A DNA stretch of 64,000 bases from CALRWV02 sp943371965 (GCA_943371965.1 CALRWV020000002.1:186001-250000), one strand, 5' to 3'. Positions 36,376 to 45,459 are shown, numbered from the stretch's first letter. The notes: generated by a model not told the origin, from the sequence alone. Numbers and translations: made by a program.

Positions 36376-36388
36376 GAATCTTTTTTGT

Positions 36389-37417
36389 TTACCATTCATT
36401 CACCAGCACAACTTTTCCGAAATTTTTTGCTTCTTCCACACGTTCATGACCTTTTTGTACTTCGGAAATTGGCAAAATCGTATCAATCACGGGTTTCAGT
36501 TTTCCTGATTTTATCAATTCAAAAATAGTGATCAAAGATGAACGGCTTCCCATGGTTGAGCCTAACAATTCAACCTGCCTGAAAAAAATATGCCGGAGAT
36601 CCACCTTCGCATCCCAACCCGAAGTAGCACCGCAGGTTACCACTTTCCCGCCTTTTGCCGCCATTTGAATCGAAAGTGGAATGGTTTCAGCACCCGTATG
36701 TTCAAAAACAACTTCCACACCTTTTTTTCCGGTCAATTCTTTCACCCGTTTTACAACATCTTCCTTTTTGTAATTGATGACGTCATCTGCACCTAATTCT
36801 TTTGCAAGATCAAGTTTTTCTGTGGTTGAAGCAGCAGCAATGACTCTTGCCCCCATCAATTTCGCAATCTGAATTGCTGCAGAGCCAACTCCAGAACCGG
36901 CTCCCCAAATGAAAACATCATCACCCTGTTTTACATTTCCTTTATCCACAATCATTTGCCATGCCGTCAGAAAAACAAGTGAAGAAGCAGCTGCAGAAAC
37001 GTAAGGAATCGATTCATCCAGCTTGAAAACCGTATTTGATTTTACTGAAATATATTCGGCATCTGCGCCATCACGTGTTTCGCCGATAATTCCGTATTGA
37101 ATGCACAAATTGTCATTTCCTGAAAGACAGTGTTTACAGATTCCGCATGAGAAGCCCGGAGAAACAAAAACTCGGTCACCGGTTTTTAAATGTTTAACCG
37201 ATGAGCCGACTGAATCAATAACACCTGAAACATCACAACCGGGAATAATCGGATATGGAGCTTTTGGAAGTCCTTTTCTTACCCAAATATCAAGATGGTT
37301 GATCGAAGTTGCTTTTACCTCAATCAAAACTTCATCAGGCTGAATTTTGGGGACATCAATATCAACAATTTTCAAGACTGAACTGTCACCGGGTTGAGTG
37401 ATTTGAATTGCTTTCAT
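36389..37417 (-). CDS. Zinc-type medium-chain alcohol dehydrogenase/quinone oxidoreductase
   Basis: MDR-superfamily oxidoreductase of 342 aa. The structural zinc motif CGICKHCLSGNDNLC (four Cys) and catalytic-zinc residues (Cys in IPGCDVSGV, followed by the aspartate typical of this subgroup) are visible, as is the nucleotide site WGAGSGVGSAAIQIAKLMG. Monocistronic, between two repeat elements. The alcohol/aldehyde substrate is unknown. Confidence 0.9.
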   Translation of the reverse strand: MKAIQITQPGDSSVLKIVDIDVPKIQPDEVLIEVKATSINHLDIWVRKGLPKAPYPIIPGCDVSGVIDSVGSSVKHLKTGDRVFVSPGFSCGICKHCLSGNDNLCIQYGIIGETRDGADAEYISVKSNTVFKLDESIPYVSAAASSLVFLTAWQMIVDKGNVKQGDDVFIWGAGSGVGSAAIQIAKLMGARVIAAASTTEKLDLAKELGADDVINYKKEDVVKRVKELTGKKGVEVVFEHTGAETIPLSIQMAAKGGKVVTCGATSGWDAKVDLRHIFFRQVELLGSTMGSRSSLITIFELIKSGKLKPVIDTILPISEVQKGHERVEEAKNFGKVVLVNEW

Positions 37418-37446
37418 TTACTTCTCTTTTAAATTCACTTTAAGAT

Positions 37447-37535
37447 TTTAACGCGAAGACGCCAAGGCGCAAAGTTTAAAGATAATCAGTTAGTTGTTTT
37501 CTTGGCGCTCTCTGCGTCTCGTCAGTTAACGTTTC
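37447..37535. repeat. Dispersed-type repeat with GACGCCAAGGCGC arms
   Basis: AACGCGAAGACGCCAAGGCG at the left and an imperfect inverse, CTTGGCGCTCTCTGCGTCTC, at the right enclose a short AT-rich core. It lies between divergent genes. The phrase resembles repeat fragments I have seen in many unrelated genomes. Confidence 0.55.
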
Positions 37536-37576
37536 TTTTCCAAACAAAGATAGAAACGATTATGAAACCGCGAAAA

Positions 37577-37607
37577 TTGTCGGCGCACTATTTTTTGTTT
37601 AAATTTG
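37577..37607 (+). promoter_or_regulatory. Bacteroidota-type promoter, near-leaderless, for the GT87-like gene
   Basis: TTG (37577-37579), 20 nt, TAAATTTG (37600-37607), then only CGCC before the ATG at 37612. Initiation would fall at or within a few bases of the start codon, implying a leaderless mRNA. Confidence 0.65.
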
Positions 37608-37611
37608 CGCC

Positions 37612-38886
37612 ATGAAAATTACTCGCAACCAATTTTTTGGATATCTGGGGCTTACGGCTTTTATCGTTTTTTACGGCTTCCTGATTATGAACCGCGGCAA
37701 CAATGATTACCGCGTTTTTGAACTTGCCGCAACCCGGCTTCTGAAATTTGAAGCCATCACTATTTACGAAAATTTCGCTTTCAGTTATCCACCGCTTTTT
37801 GCAGTTATCATGCTGCCGATTACAACGCTTCCCACTTTGGTTGGTGCCTGGATCTTTTATCTTGTTTCAGTCTATCTTCTTTTTGTTTCCATCATGTATT
37901 TCATCAAAACCATTAAGCTGATTTTACCCGAGTTTGATATTGCATTCAGAAACTCGAAATGGCTGATTTTTCTCGCCTTTTTTCTGACCAGCAGATATAT
38001 TTTCAATGTTCTTGAACATCTTCAATTTGATATGCTTACACTGTTTGGCCTCGTCATGGCTTTTTACTGCATTGTAAGGAAAAAGATTGTTTTCGCTGGT
38101 TTTTTTCTCGCATTTGCCATTTCACTGAAAGTAACGCCACTTCTTCTGATTGTCTATTTTCTCTGGAAAAAGCAATGGAAACTCATCGGTTACACATCAC
38201 TTTTTTTAATTCTTCTCAATCTGATTCCTGAACTGTTTTTCGGACTTCACAGAGGAGTCAGTTACAATTGGGAATGGGTTGAAGTTGTAGTTCTGAAACT
38301 TGATTCTTCACATCTAACATCAGATCAGATTTCCATTATCTGGCCTCCAAATTCGATCATGAATCAGGCAATAAAACCCTGGATCTACAGATTGTTTGTA
38401 GATAATTCAATAGGAATTGGCGGTTCGGATTATTTCCCCAATTTTCTCAGCTTAACACCCAAATTTGCTTCTTTATTTTCAGCCATTCTTTCGGCGGTTC
38501 TGCTTGGGATTGCAGGATATATTTTCTGGATTAAAAGAAGTGTTAAAACACTCACCCACTATTTTTCCGAAATTGCAATTATTCTGATTCTGATGCTGCT
38601 GATTTCACCGGTAAGTTCAAAATCGCACTTTATCACACTTATTTATGCACATCTGATCATTCTGCTTCATCTTTCAAAATCACCTTCACGGAATCCGGTT
38701 TTCTTTTTCTCTTCTTTTTGCGTGATTCTGGGTTTTCTTCCACCGCTTTTCGGTTCCACTGTTGATCAATGGTGCCAGATGTACGGATTTACAACGCTCC
38801 ACACTTTACTTCTGTTCTTTCTGCTGGGTTATCAAATGATGAAATACAGCAAAGTTGTACCGGAAAAATCATTTGTCTCTCAATAA
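37612..38886 (+). CDS. GT87/DUF2029-like polytopic glycosyltransferase-family membrane protein
   Basis: About ten TM helices over 424 aa. The first periplasmic loop holds the GT-C-type acidic pattern GNNDYRVFELAATRLLKFEAI ... NFAFSYPPLFAVIMLP, and the segment KVTPLLLIVYFLWKKQWK is typical of GT87 mannosyltransferase-like proteins. It would use a polyprenyl-phosphate sugar at the membrane if active. The promoter at 37577 predicts translation from a nearly leaderless transcript. Confidence 0.75.
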   Translation: MKITRNQFFGYLGLTAFIVFYGFLIMNRGNNDYRVFELAATRLLKFEAITIYENFAFSYPPLFAVIMLPITTLPTLVGAWIFYLVSVYLLFVSIMYFIKTIKLILPEFDIAFRNSKWLIFLAFFLTSRYIFNVLEHLQFDMLTLFGLVMAFYCIVRKKIVFAGFFLAFAISLKVTPLLLIVYFLWKKQWKLIGYTSLFLILLNLIPELFFGLHRGVSYNWEWVEVVVLKLDSSHLTSDQISIIWPPNSIMNQAIKPWIYRLFVDNSIGIGGSDYFPNFLSLTPKFASLFSAILSAVLLGIAGYIFWIKRSVKTLTHYFSEIAIILILMLLISPVSSKSHFITLIYAHLIILLHLSKSPSRNPVFFFSSFCVILGFLPPLFGSTVDQWCQMYGFTTLHTLLLFFLLGYQMMKYSKVVPEKSFVSQ

Positions 38887-38919
38887 TACTGTTTTATTTA
38901 AATTGGATTTCATGCTATC

Positions 38920-39711
38920 ATGAAAAATATGCTTTACTTTTTAATCGCTTTAACAACTTTTATTGTATCGTGTAAACAAGGCAAAATGGATGAATCACAA
39001 ATTAATCAATCTAAATTTACCATAAATGATTTACAAGGGACATGGTGGTCAAATTACAAAGCTCCAGCTGCAGATTTTGATATTGATGGAGACAGCATAT
39101 GGTATGATAATTTTGAAAATTATCATCATTGTTGGGTACAAGATGACACGTTGTATATTGATTTAAGACCGGAGCTTGGTTTACAAAAAAGTAAAGTTCT
39201 CTTTGCCAGCAAAGATTCATTAATATTGGTAAATTTGGTTTTGGAGAATATCCCTCCCAAAACTTATTATCCAGCAAAAGAAGAATTAGTGTCACGGTTA
39301 GCACCGATTGATACATTTGTTGTTAGCGAGAGTTCGATTACATTTTATTTCATGTCAGAAAAAGAAATTGAGAAATCACAAACTTTTCCAGATGAAGGTA
39401 TAGTTGAAGTTACTTCTGATTTTTTCCATTATCTCAATTCTTTTAATAATTCGTTCAGAGATACTTTGGAAACAAGAAATATTAAAATTAATGGAACAAC
39501 TTCCCGATATATTAAACTTGTATTGGGCAATAGAGACACTATAATTGATAGAACATCTTCAAATAACTTTGGCGTTATTTTTTATAAAAATGGTGCTATT
39601 TATGAAATCAGCCAAGGAATAGGAACAGATACTGATCATTTAATATTAACAAACCAGTTTTTTGGAATCGAACTTGTCGAAAAAGAAGAATACGGCACTG
39701 ATAATGAATAA
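38920..39711 (+). CDS. Lipoprotein of unknown function
   Basis: Signal with lipobox FIVSC (Cys18) and a mature part of about 245 residues with an LQGTWWSNYKAPAADFDIDG start, reminiscent of lipocalin-like LxGtW openings seen in many Bacteroidota lipoproteins. No certain domain. AT-rich. It lies 33 nt after the membrane protein on the same strand and may be co-transcribed. Confidence 0.7.
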   Translation: MKNMLYFLIALTTFIVSCKQGKMDESQINQSKFTINDLQGTWWSNYKAPAADFDIDGDSIWYDNFENYHHCWVQDDTLYIDLRPELGLQKSKVLFASKDSLILVNLVLENIPPKTYYPAKEELVSRLAPIDTFVVSESSITFYFMSEKEIEKSQTFPDEGIVEVTSDFFHYLNSFNNSFRDTLETRNIKINGTTSRYIKLVLGNRDTIIDRTSSNNFGVIFYKNGAIYEISQGIGTDTDHLILTNQFFGIELVEKEEYGTDNE

Positions 39712-39842
39712 ATTCGGGCTTGACGAACAGAAACTGTTATTTTGAAATCCCTATTTATCTATTTTTCAAGTTATTTGATTGAATATCAGGCAATCAACTT
39801 TCAATAATCTGTTTTGAATTCCCGAATCAATACATTTATTCC

Positions 39843-39850
39843 TACCTTTG
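39843..39850 (+). promoter_or_regulatory. Candidate -7 box for nusB
   Basis: TACCTTTG matches TAnnTTTG exactly, 25 nt before the nusB ATG. No TTG stands at the usual 19-20 nt spacing; TTTG lies 26 nt upstream. Confidence 0.45.
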
Positions 39851-39875
39851 CAGTTATTAACAAAATCAGAGTGCC

Positions 39876-40343
39876 ATGTCAGAAAACAAGTCAGAAATCA
39901 ACCGGCGTGAATTGCGCGAAAAAGTTATGCAGGCACTTTATGCTCATGAACTTTCCGAAGCAACCATTACCCATTTGCATCAAACCGTTCTTTCAGATGT
40001 AACCGAAAGTACAAAAGGCTTTGATTACGCCAGTAAAATGCTGAATTCAGTCATCGGAAATCCTGACGAAATTCTGGGATTGATCAAAAAACACACATCC
40101 AACTGGGAAACCGATAGAATTGCCATTATCGATTATGTTTTGCTGAAAATGGGAACTGCGGAATTTTTATATTTTCCTGATATTCCTCCCAAAGTGACCA
40201 TGAATGAAATGATCGAAATTGCCAAAGAATACAGTACCGAAAAAAGTGGGCAGTTCGTCAACGGAATTCTGGATGCCATTCTTCTTGATTTGAAAAACAA
40301 CAACCGTTTTGAAAAGGAAGGGCGCGGATTAGTCAATAAATAA
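39876..40343 (+). CDS. nusB: Transcription antitermination factor NusB
   Basis: All-helical RNA-binding protein that with NusE binds boxA in rRNA leaders. Family landmarks: RRELREKVMQALYAHELSE at the N-terminus and the C-terminal KVTMNEMIEIAKEYSTEKSGQFVNGILDAIL. 155 aa. It has its own TAnnTTTG core promoter. The next gene, a PPP phosphatase, starts 77 nt on. Confidence 0.95.
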   Translation: MSENKSEINRRELREKVMQALYAHELSEATITHLHQTVLSDVTESTKGFDYASKMLNSVIGNPDEILGLIKKHTSNWETDRIAIIDYVLLKMGTAEFLYFPDIPPKVTMNEMIEIAKEYSTEKSGQFVNGILDAILLDLKNNNRFEKEGRGLVNK

Positions 40344-40419
40344 CTGGTGATTTTTCCGTTCAACTTAATTCCGTTTATTCCGGAATCATAATTCTATCCT
40401 TAACATCCTCTAAACTACC

Positions 40420-41100
40420 ATGATTCTCAACTTTTTGCCGTTTAATAATACGTATGCAATCGGTGATATTCACGGATGCAGAAAAACGCTGCAAAAACTG
40501 GTCGAAAGCCTTCCTTTAAATTCTGACAGCCTTTTAATTTTTCTGGGTGATTACATTGACCGTGGTCCGGATTCAAAAGGTGTTACCGATTATCTGCTTG
40601 AACTGCGAAAAACACAAAACTGCCGGTTTCTTCGCGGGAATCATGAATACCTGATGCTTGATTATTTCAACACATTTGATTTAAAACATTGGATGCAGAA
40701 TGGCGCCCAGAAAACCATTGAATCTTACGGCTATTCCGGTGGTCATTTTATTCTACCTGATGATCATCTTCATTTTTATCTCTCCAGTGAGTATTTTATC
40801 GATTCTCCTGATTTTCTCTTTGTCCATGGTGGTGTTAGACCTGAAAAATCGATAAAAGACAATTTAAAATTTTATTCAAAAGTGGATATGCTGTGGGAAC
40901 GCGATCACCTTAAGGCGGAACATTTGAATTGGGAAAAAACTGTCGTTTGCGGACACACACCAAGACAGCAACCAATCTTAAAAGAAAAACTGATTTCAAT
41001 TGATACGGGATGTGTTTATGGAACCAATTTTGGTTTGGGTAATTTAACAGCAATTCAGTTACCTTCAAGAAAAATTTTTCACGAATATTACTGCGAATAA
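40420..41100 (+). CDS. PPP-family metallophosphatase (serine/threonine phosphatase-like)
   Basis: Bimetal phosphoesterase signatures in order: YAIGDIHGCRKTL, FLGDYIDRGPDSKG, FLRGNHEYLML, FVHGGVRP and VVCGHTPRQQP. 226 aa is the compact bacterial PrpA/lambda-PP size. Likely soluble and cytoplasmic. It could dephosphorylate proteins or act on diadenosine polyphosphates; a kinase-like protein is encoded 5 kb away but no link is implied. Confidence 0.92.
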   Translation: MILNFLPFNNTYAIGDIHGCRKTLQKLVESLPLNSDSLLIFLGDYIDRGPDSKGVTDYLLELRKTQNCRFLRGNHEYLMLDYFNTFDLKHWMQNGAQKTIESYGYSGGHFILPDDHLHFYLSSEYFIDSPDFLFVHGGVRPEKSIKDNLKFYSKVDMLWERDHLKAEHLNWEKTVVCGHTPRQQPILKEKLISIDTGCVYGTNFGLGNLTAIQLPSRKIFHEYYCE

Positions 41101-41117
41101 ATAAGGAAAACCTTTTA

Positions 41118-41154
41118 GACGCTGATAATCGCTGAAAAATAGAAATTCAGCGTC
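41118..41154. repeat. Inverted repeat GACGCTGA / TCAGCGTC
   Basis: Perfect 8-bp arms at 41118-41125 and 41147-41154, with a second GCTGAA copy inside the left half, lie between the phosphatase stop and the UMF1 transporter start. It may terminate the upstream transcript. Confidence 0.5.
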
Positions 41155-41175
41155 GAAAAAACTCAAGCATTTCTT

Positions 41176-42477
41176 ATGACCAAACAACCTTCAGAGCGTT
41201 TGAAAAAATACAGTTGGGCAATGTATGATTGGGCAAACAGTGCTTTTTCAACAACTGTTATTGCAGGACTGTTTCCGATTTTTTTCAAGGATTACTGGAG
41301 CAAAGGAACTTCTGCAACTGAAAGCACTTTTTGGCTTGGTGTTGCAGTGTCATCTTCCAGCCTGATCGTTTCGGTTCTTTCACCAATCTTGGGTGCGTTG
41401 GCTGATTTGGGATCAGCAAAAAAACGGCTTCTGTTTTTCTTTGCATCCGTATCAATTGTTATGACGGGATCTTTTTTTCTGATTGGTGAAGGTCAGTGGC
41501 AACTGGCAATTTTCACCTATGCACTTGCAAATGTCGGGTTTCTTTCCGCCAACACTTTTTACGATTCCCTTCTTGTTGAAGTCAGCACCCCAAAAACTTC
41601 TGACTTCGTTTCAAGTCTCGGTTACGCTCTCGGATATTTTGGTGGCGGACTGCTTTTTCTGCTGAATATCATTATGATTCAAAATCCTGCTTCGTTCGGA
41701 CTTTCAGGTTCTGCACAGGCTGTTCAGGTTTCTTTTTTAACCGTTGCCATTTGGTGGGCAGTATTTTCAATTCCCATCTTTTTATTTGTTCCAGAATCAA
41801 GTGGAAATAAAAACATTGCTTTTGCCGAAGCAGCAAAACGCTCATTTTCTGAATTGAGAAAAAGCTTCCATGAAATCAGAAAACTTAAAACCATTCTCCT
41901 GTTTCTTATTGCCTACTGGCTTTATATTGATGGTGTTGATACCATCATTTCAATGGCTGTTGATTATGGAAAATCCATTGGGATTCAAAACGGTGACCTT
42001 ATTACTGCATTATTGATGGTTCAGTTTGTTGCTTTTCCGTTCGCCCTTCTATTCGGATATCTTGGTCAGAAATTCAATACCAAATCGATGATTCTGGTTG
42101 GAATTGGTACCTATGTCCTGATCACATTTATGGGTGCTAACCTTGACCTTGTACCTGTTCATTTTTTTGGATTCCAGTTCAGCAAGTTTTTCGGAATTGC
42201 CTTTCTTGTTGGAATGGTTCAGGGTGGAGTTCAGGCATTGAGCCGTTCATTTTATTCACGACTGATTCCAAAGGAAAAATCTGCTGAGTTTTTTGGATTC
42301 TACAACATGGTTGGCAAATTTGCAGCCATTATTGGTCCGGTTCTGATGGGGAGTGTGTCCTACCTGACCGGTGATCCGCGATATGGAATTCAATCCGTTG
42401 CCATTTTATTTGTCATTGGTGGCGGATTGCTGATTTTTGTTAAAGCACCTTCAATTGAACCGAAAAAGGAAATCTGA
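41176..42477 (+). CDS. UMF1-family MFS transporter (Atg22-like)
   Basis: Twelve TM helices in 433 aa. The N-terminal signature SWAMYDWANSAFSTTVIAGLFP and FFKDYWSKG are hallmarks of the bacterial UMF1/vacuole-effluxer Atg22-like family, as is the C-terminal GGVQALSRSFYSRLIPKEKSAEFFGFYN. Fungal Atg22 exports amino acids from the vacuole; the bacterial substrate is unknown. panD begins 4 nt after its stop. Confidence 0.9.
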   Translation: MTKQPSERLKKYSWAMYDWANSAFSTTVIAGLFPIFFKDYWSKGTSATESTFWLGVAVSSSSLIVSVLSPILGALADLGSAKKRLLFFFASVSIVMTGSFFLIGEGQWQLAIFTYALANVGFLSANTFYDSLLVEVSTPKTSDFVSSLGYALGYFGGGLLFLLNIIMIQNPASFGLSGSAQAVQVSFLTVAIWWAVFSIPIFLFVPESSGNKNIAFAEAAKRSFSELRKSFHEIRKLKTILLFLIAYWLYIDGVDTIISMAVDYGKSIGIQNGDLITALLMVQFVAFPFALLFGYLGQKFNTKSMILVGIGTYVLITFMGANLDLVPVHFFGFQFSKFFGIAFLVGMVQGGVQALSRSFYSRLIPKEKSAEFFGFYNMVGKFAAIIGPVLMGSVSYLTGDPRYGIQSVAILFVIGGGLLIFVKAPSIEPKKEI

Positions 42478-42481
42478 AAAT

Positions 42482-42847
42482 ATGAAGTTGGTTTTAAGTT
42501 CTAAAATCCAGAAAGCCGTTGTGACTGAAGCAAATCTGAATTACATTGGAAGCATAACAATTGATGAAGATCTGATTGAAAAAGCCGGACTTTGGATAAA
42601 TGAAAAAGTTTTGGTGGTAAGCAACACGTCAGGAGCAAGACTTGAAACTTACGTAATAAAGGGTGAGCGCGGATCAGGAAATATCTGCATGAACGGGGCA
42701 GCTTCCCATTTGATCAAAGAAGGTGAAGAGCTGATTATCATGGCTTTTCAGCTGACCGATAAACCGATTGAACCAAAGAATATTTTGGTTGATAAGAACA
42801 ATAAATTTGTCAGGTATGTGACGGAAGAAGAAAAAACCGTACTCTGA
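42482..42847 (+). CDS. panD: Aspartate 1-decarboxylase proenzyme
   Basis: Makes beta-alanine for pantothenate and CoA. A self-processing pyruvoyl enzyme: cleavage at Gly23-Ser24 in LNYIGSITIDEDL, with the family motifs ANLNY, RLETYVIKGERGSG and NGAASHLIKEGEELIIMAF. 121 aa from MKLVLSSKIQK; a frame opening 45 bases upstream overlaps the transporter. Translationally close to UMF1 (4 nt), a pairing without obvious logic. It converges on hisI with 4 nt between stops. Confidence 0.96.
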   Translation: MKLVLSSKIQKAVVTEANLNYIGSITIDEDLIEKAGLWINEKVLVVSNTSGARLETYVIKGERGSGNICMNGAASHLIKEGEELIIMAFQLTDKPIEPKNILVDKNNKFVRYVTEEEKTVL

Positions 42848-42851
42848 GATT

Positions 42852-43175
42852 TTATTTTATCTCATTGAAAAAACACGACCTTTCCCCGGTATGACAGGCT
42901 GCTCCAATTTGATCGACATGAACTAAAAGCGTATCCGAATCACAATCCAGAGACACTTTTTTTACTTTCTGAAAATGACCTGAAGTAGCACCCTTGTGCC
43001 ATAATTCTTTTCTTGATCTCGAATAAAACCAGGTTTCTCCTGAATCTAACGTTTTCGTCAATGACTCTTCATTCATATAAGCCATCATCAAAACCTGATT
43101 CGTTGTAAAATCCTGAATAATGACAGGAAGCAATCCGTCTGAATTCAGTTTCAGTTCTGACCAGTTGAGTTTCAT
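42852..43175 (-). CDS. hisI: Phosphoribosyl-AMP cyclohydrolase
   Basis: Third step of histidine synthesis. The catalytic and metal motifs VSLDCDSDTLLVHVDQIGAA and CHTGERSCFF are intact. 107 aa is the cyclohydrolase alone; the HisE pyrophosphohydrolase domain often fused to it is absent, so hisE is encoded elsewhere. Last gene of hisH-hisA-(gap)-hisF-hisI; it starts 1 nt after hisF. Confidence 0.96.
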   Translation of the reverse strand: MKLNWSELKLNSDGLLPVIIQDFTTNQVLMMAYMNEESLTKTLDSGETWFYSRSRKELWHKGATSGHFQKVKKVSLDCDSDTLLVHVDQIGAACHTGERSCFFNEIK

Positions 43176-43176
43176 A

Positions 43177-43965
43177 TTATTGTCCTTTTCCTTCTAACTT
43201 TGGGAGAGGGATTCTAACAGGAATTCCTTTTTCAGTCAAATAATTTTTCACTTCTGAAATGGTAAATGTTTTAAAATGAAAGATTGAAGCTGCCAACATC
43301 GCATCCGCTTTGCCGATTTCAAACACATCAAAAATATGCTGAAGAGTTCCGGCACCACCACTTGCAATGACCGGTACTTTCACGTGAGCTGAAATTTTTT
43401 CAAGTAAGTTATTATCAAAACCGGACTTGGTTCCGTCTCGGTCCATTGAAGTAATCAGCAATTCACCCGCACCTTTTTCAACACCCTTAAAAGCCCATTC
43501 AATTGCATCCAGTCCAGTAGATTTTCTACCACCATGTGTAAAAACTTCCCACCTGTTTTCTGAAACCTGTTTGGCATCAATTGCCAGTACAATACACTGC
43601 GAACCGAATTTTTCTGCACCTTCAGAAATTAAATCAGGATTTTGGATAGCACTTGAGTTCAATGAAATTTTATCTGCGCCACGAACCAGCATTTCATCCA
43701 TATCTTTTATTGAACGGATTCCGCCACCTACGGTAAAAGGAATAAAGATGGATTCTGCTGTACGTTCAACAACCGAATACATCGATTGACGGTTATCAGA
43801 AGTTGCAGTAATATCCAAAAAAACAAGTTCGTCGGCACCTTCGCGGTCATAAATTTTCGCCTGTTCAACAGGATCACCGGCATCAACCAGGTTAACGAAA
43901 TTGATCCCTTTGACAACACGCCCGTCATGAACATCTAAACAGGGAATAATTCGTTTGGAAAGCAT
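43177..43965 (-). CDS. hisF: Imidazole glycerol phosphate synthase, cyclase subunit
   Basis: TIM-barrel cyclase subunit that uses ammonia channelled from HisH. Catalytic Asp in IPCLDVHDGRVVKG (Asp11) and in TSMDRDGTKSGFD, and phosphate loops VGGGIRS and ASGGAGT are visible. 262 aa; the C-terminal tail RIPLPKLEGKGQ extends a little past the usual end. A 100-nt heptamer-patterned gap separates it from hisA, its homologue. Confidence 0.96.
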   Translation of the reverse strand: MLSKRIIPCLDVHDGRVVKGINFVNLVDAGDPVEQAKIYDREGADELVFLDITATSDNRQSMYSVVERTAESIFIPFTVGGGIRSIKDMDEMLVRGADKISLNSSAIQNPDLISEGAEKFGSQCIVLAIDAKQVSENRWEVFTHGGRKSTGLDAIEWAFKGVEKGAGELLITSMDRDGTKSGFDNNLLEKISAHVKVPVIASGGAGTLQHIFDVFEIGKADAMLAASIFHFKTFTISEVKNYLTEKGIPVRIPLPKLEGKGQ

Positions 43966-44065
43966 AATTGGAAATTATAAATGTTGGATTTTGAATTTCG
44001 AAAATCGGGAAACGAGAATCGAAAGATAAAAAGGATTTCTACTGACTACTGGATTCTGACTTCTA
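43966..44065. repeat. Heptamer-patterned spacer between hisA and hisF
   Basis: The whole 100-nt gap can be cut into 7-base units with recurring positions, for example TTTTGAA, TTTCGAA, AATCGGG, AAACGAG, AATCGAA on the hisF side and CTACTGA, CTACTGG, ATTCTGA, CTTCTAC next to the hisA stop. It is degenerate, so statistical confirmation is needed. Confidence 0.5.
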
Positions 44066-44860
44066 CTAAACTGCACATTTCTTTTTAAAATCGTGTTCAA
44101 TAAAACGCTTGATTTCGTTTTCAACTTTCAGATCTTTTTCGCAGTTTCTCCAAAGCGTCTGGCAGGGAAATTTGTTTTCGTAAAGTGCTTTTCCAACAAT
44201 AACAGAATCCACACCGAAAGGGACAAATTGTTTCAGGGCGATTAAATCTTTATATCCTGAAACTCCACCACTTGCGGTAACCCGAAGCTTTGTTTGGACT
44301 GCGATTTCTTTTGTAAATTCAAGATTCGGTCCCTGAAGCATTCCATCTTTTGAAATATCGGTAACAATAATCCGCTCAAGACCCAATGCTTTCATTGATT
44401 TTCCGAACTCAATGGCATCTACTCCGGAATCTTCTGTCCATCCTTTGATGGCAACTTTTCCGTTTGAAGCATCAATTCCAACTATGATTTTTTTCGGACC
44501 GAATTCGTCGATTGCCTGTTTTACAAAGTCAGGATTTTTCACTGCTGATGTTCCGATAATGACTCTGCAAACACCAATTCCGAGATAGGTTCTAACATCT
44601 TCTATGGTTCTGATTCCGCCACCAACCTGAACCGGAATATCAATTCCCTTTATGATTTCAGCGATAATTTTCAGATTGTCTTTGGTTCCGTTCAAAGCGC
44701 CGTCAAGATCAACAAGATGAAGCAGTTTCGCGTTTTCAATCCGCCACAACTGGGCGGTTTTTACCGGATCGCTGAAATAAACGGTTTCATCTTCAAACTT
44801 TCCCTGCTGAAGGCGAACACATTTACCGTTTTTGATATCAATTGCAGGTATAACAAGCAT
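44066..44860 (-). CDS. hisA: ProFAR isomerase (HisA)
   Basis: TIM-barrel isomerase acting on ProFAR, one step before HisFH. Catalytic Asp8 in VIPAIDIKNGKCVRL and the second Asp in VTDISKDGMLQGPN are present, with phosphate loops VGGGIRT and TASGGVSG. The C-terminus is extended by about 20 residues (QTLWRNCEKDLKVENEI...) beyond the usual end, giving 264 aa. Start overlaps the hisH stop by 1 nt. Confidence 0.95.
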   Translation of the reverse strand: MLVIPAIDIKNGKCVRLQQGKFEDETVYFSDPVKTAQLWRIENAKLLHLVDLDGALNGTKDNLKIIAEIIKGIDIPVQVGGGIRTIEDVRTYLGIGVCRVIIGTSAVKNPDFVKQAIDEFGPKKIIVGIDASNGKVAIKGWTEDSGVDAIEFGKSMKALGLERIIVTDISKDGMLQGPNLEFTKEIAVQTKLRVTASGGVSGYKDLIALKQFVPFGVDSVIVGKALYENKFPCQTLWRNCEKDLKVENEIKRFIEHDFKKKCAV

Positions 44861-45459
44861 TATATTTCTCCAAAATTCCTGAGCAGCTGAAGTCCGGCAT
44901 GACTGCTTTTTTCCGGATGGAACTGCATCCCAACCACATTTCCGCGTCTTAAAACTGACGAGAAATTTCCGTAATAATCTGTAGAGGCAATCGTTTCATT
45001 GCTTACGGAAGCTTTGAAACTGTGAACAAAGTAAACACTTTCGTTCGATGTAAGGTCTTTAAAAATGGAGTCAGCGGTTGTGTTGAATATCAACTGGTTC
45101 CAACCCATGTGCGGGTTTTTAGGAACGTCTTTGAACCCGTCAATTTTGGAATTCAGCAGTCCCAATCCACTATAAAAGCCAAACTCCGTGCTTGATTGAC
45201 ACAACAACTGCATTCCCAAGCAAATTCCTAAGAGTGGTTTTGTTTCTGCATGTGTTTTAATTGTATCAACAAGATTGAGCGATTCCAGTTTTTTCATTGC
45301 AGGTTGAAAGGCACCAACACCGGGCAAGAGAAGACGGTCTGCATTTTTAATGAGAGTGGGGTCTCTGGTAAAAGTCACTGAATAATCTACAAATTCAAGT
45401 GCTTTAATAACGTTTTTGATATTTCCGATGCCGTAATCAACGACAGTTATTTTTTTCAT
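44860..45459 (-). CDS. hisH: Imidazole glycerol phosphate synthase, glutaminase subunit
   Basis: Class I glutamine amidotransferase partner of HisF. Nucleophile Cys in LLGICLGMQLL, oxyanion-strand LLPGVGAFQPAMKKL, and His/Glu in VGMQFHPEKSSHAG. 199 aa. First gene of the his cluster on the minus strand; hisB, hisC, hisD, hisG and hisE are not in the window. Confidence 0.96.
   Translation of the reverse strand: MKKITVVDYGIGNIKNVIKALEFVDYSVTFTRDPTLIKNADRLLLPGVGAFQPAMKKLESLNLVDTIKTHAETKPLLGICLGMQLLCQSSTEFGFYSGLGLLNSKIDGFKDVPKNPHMGWNQLIFNTTADSIFKDLTSNESVYFVHSFKASVSNETIASTDYYGNFSSVLRRGNVVGMQFHPEKSSHAGLQLLRNFGEI

Noticed and set aside
42845..42864. Bidirectional terminator between panD and hisI (TGAGAT / ATCTCA)
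   Set aside because: The stem is only 6 bp of weak composition and includes the panD stop codon; not convincing.
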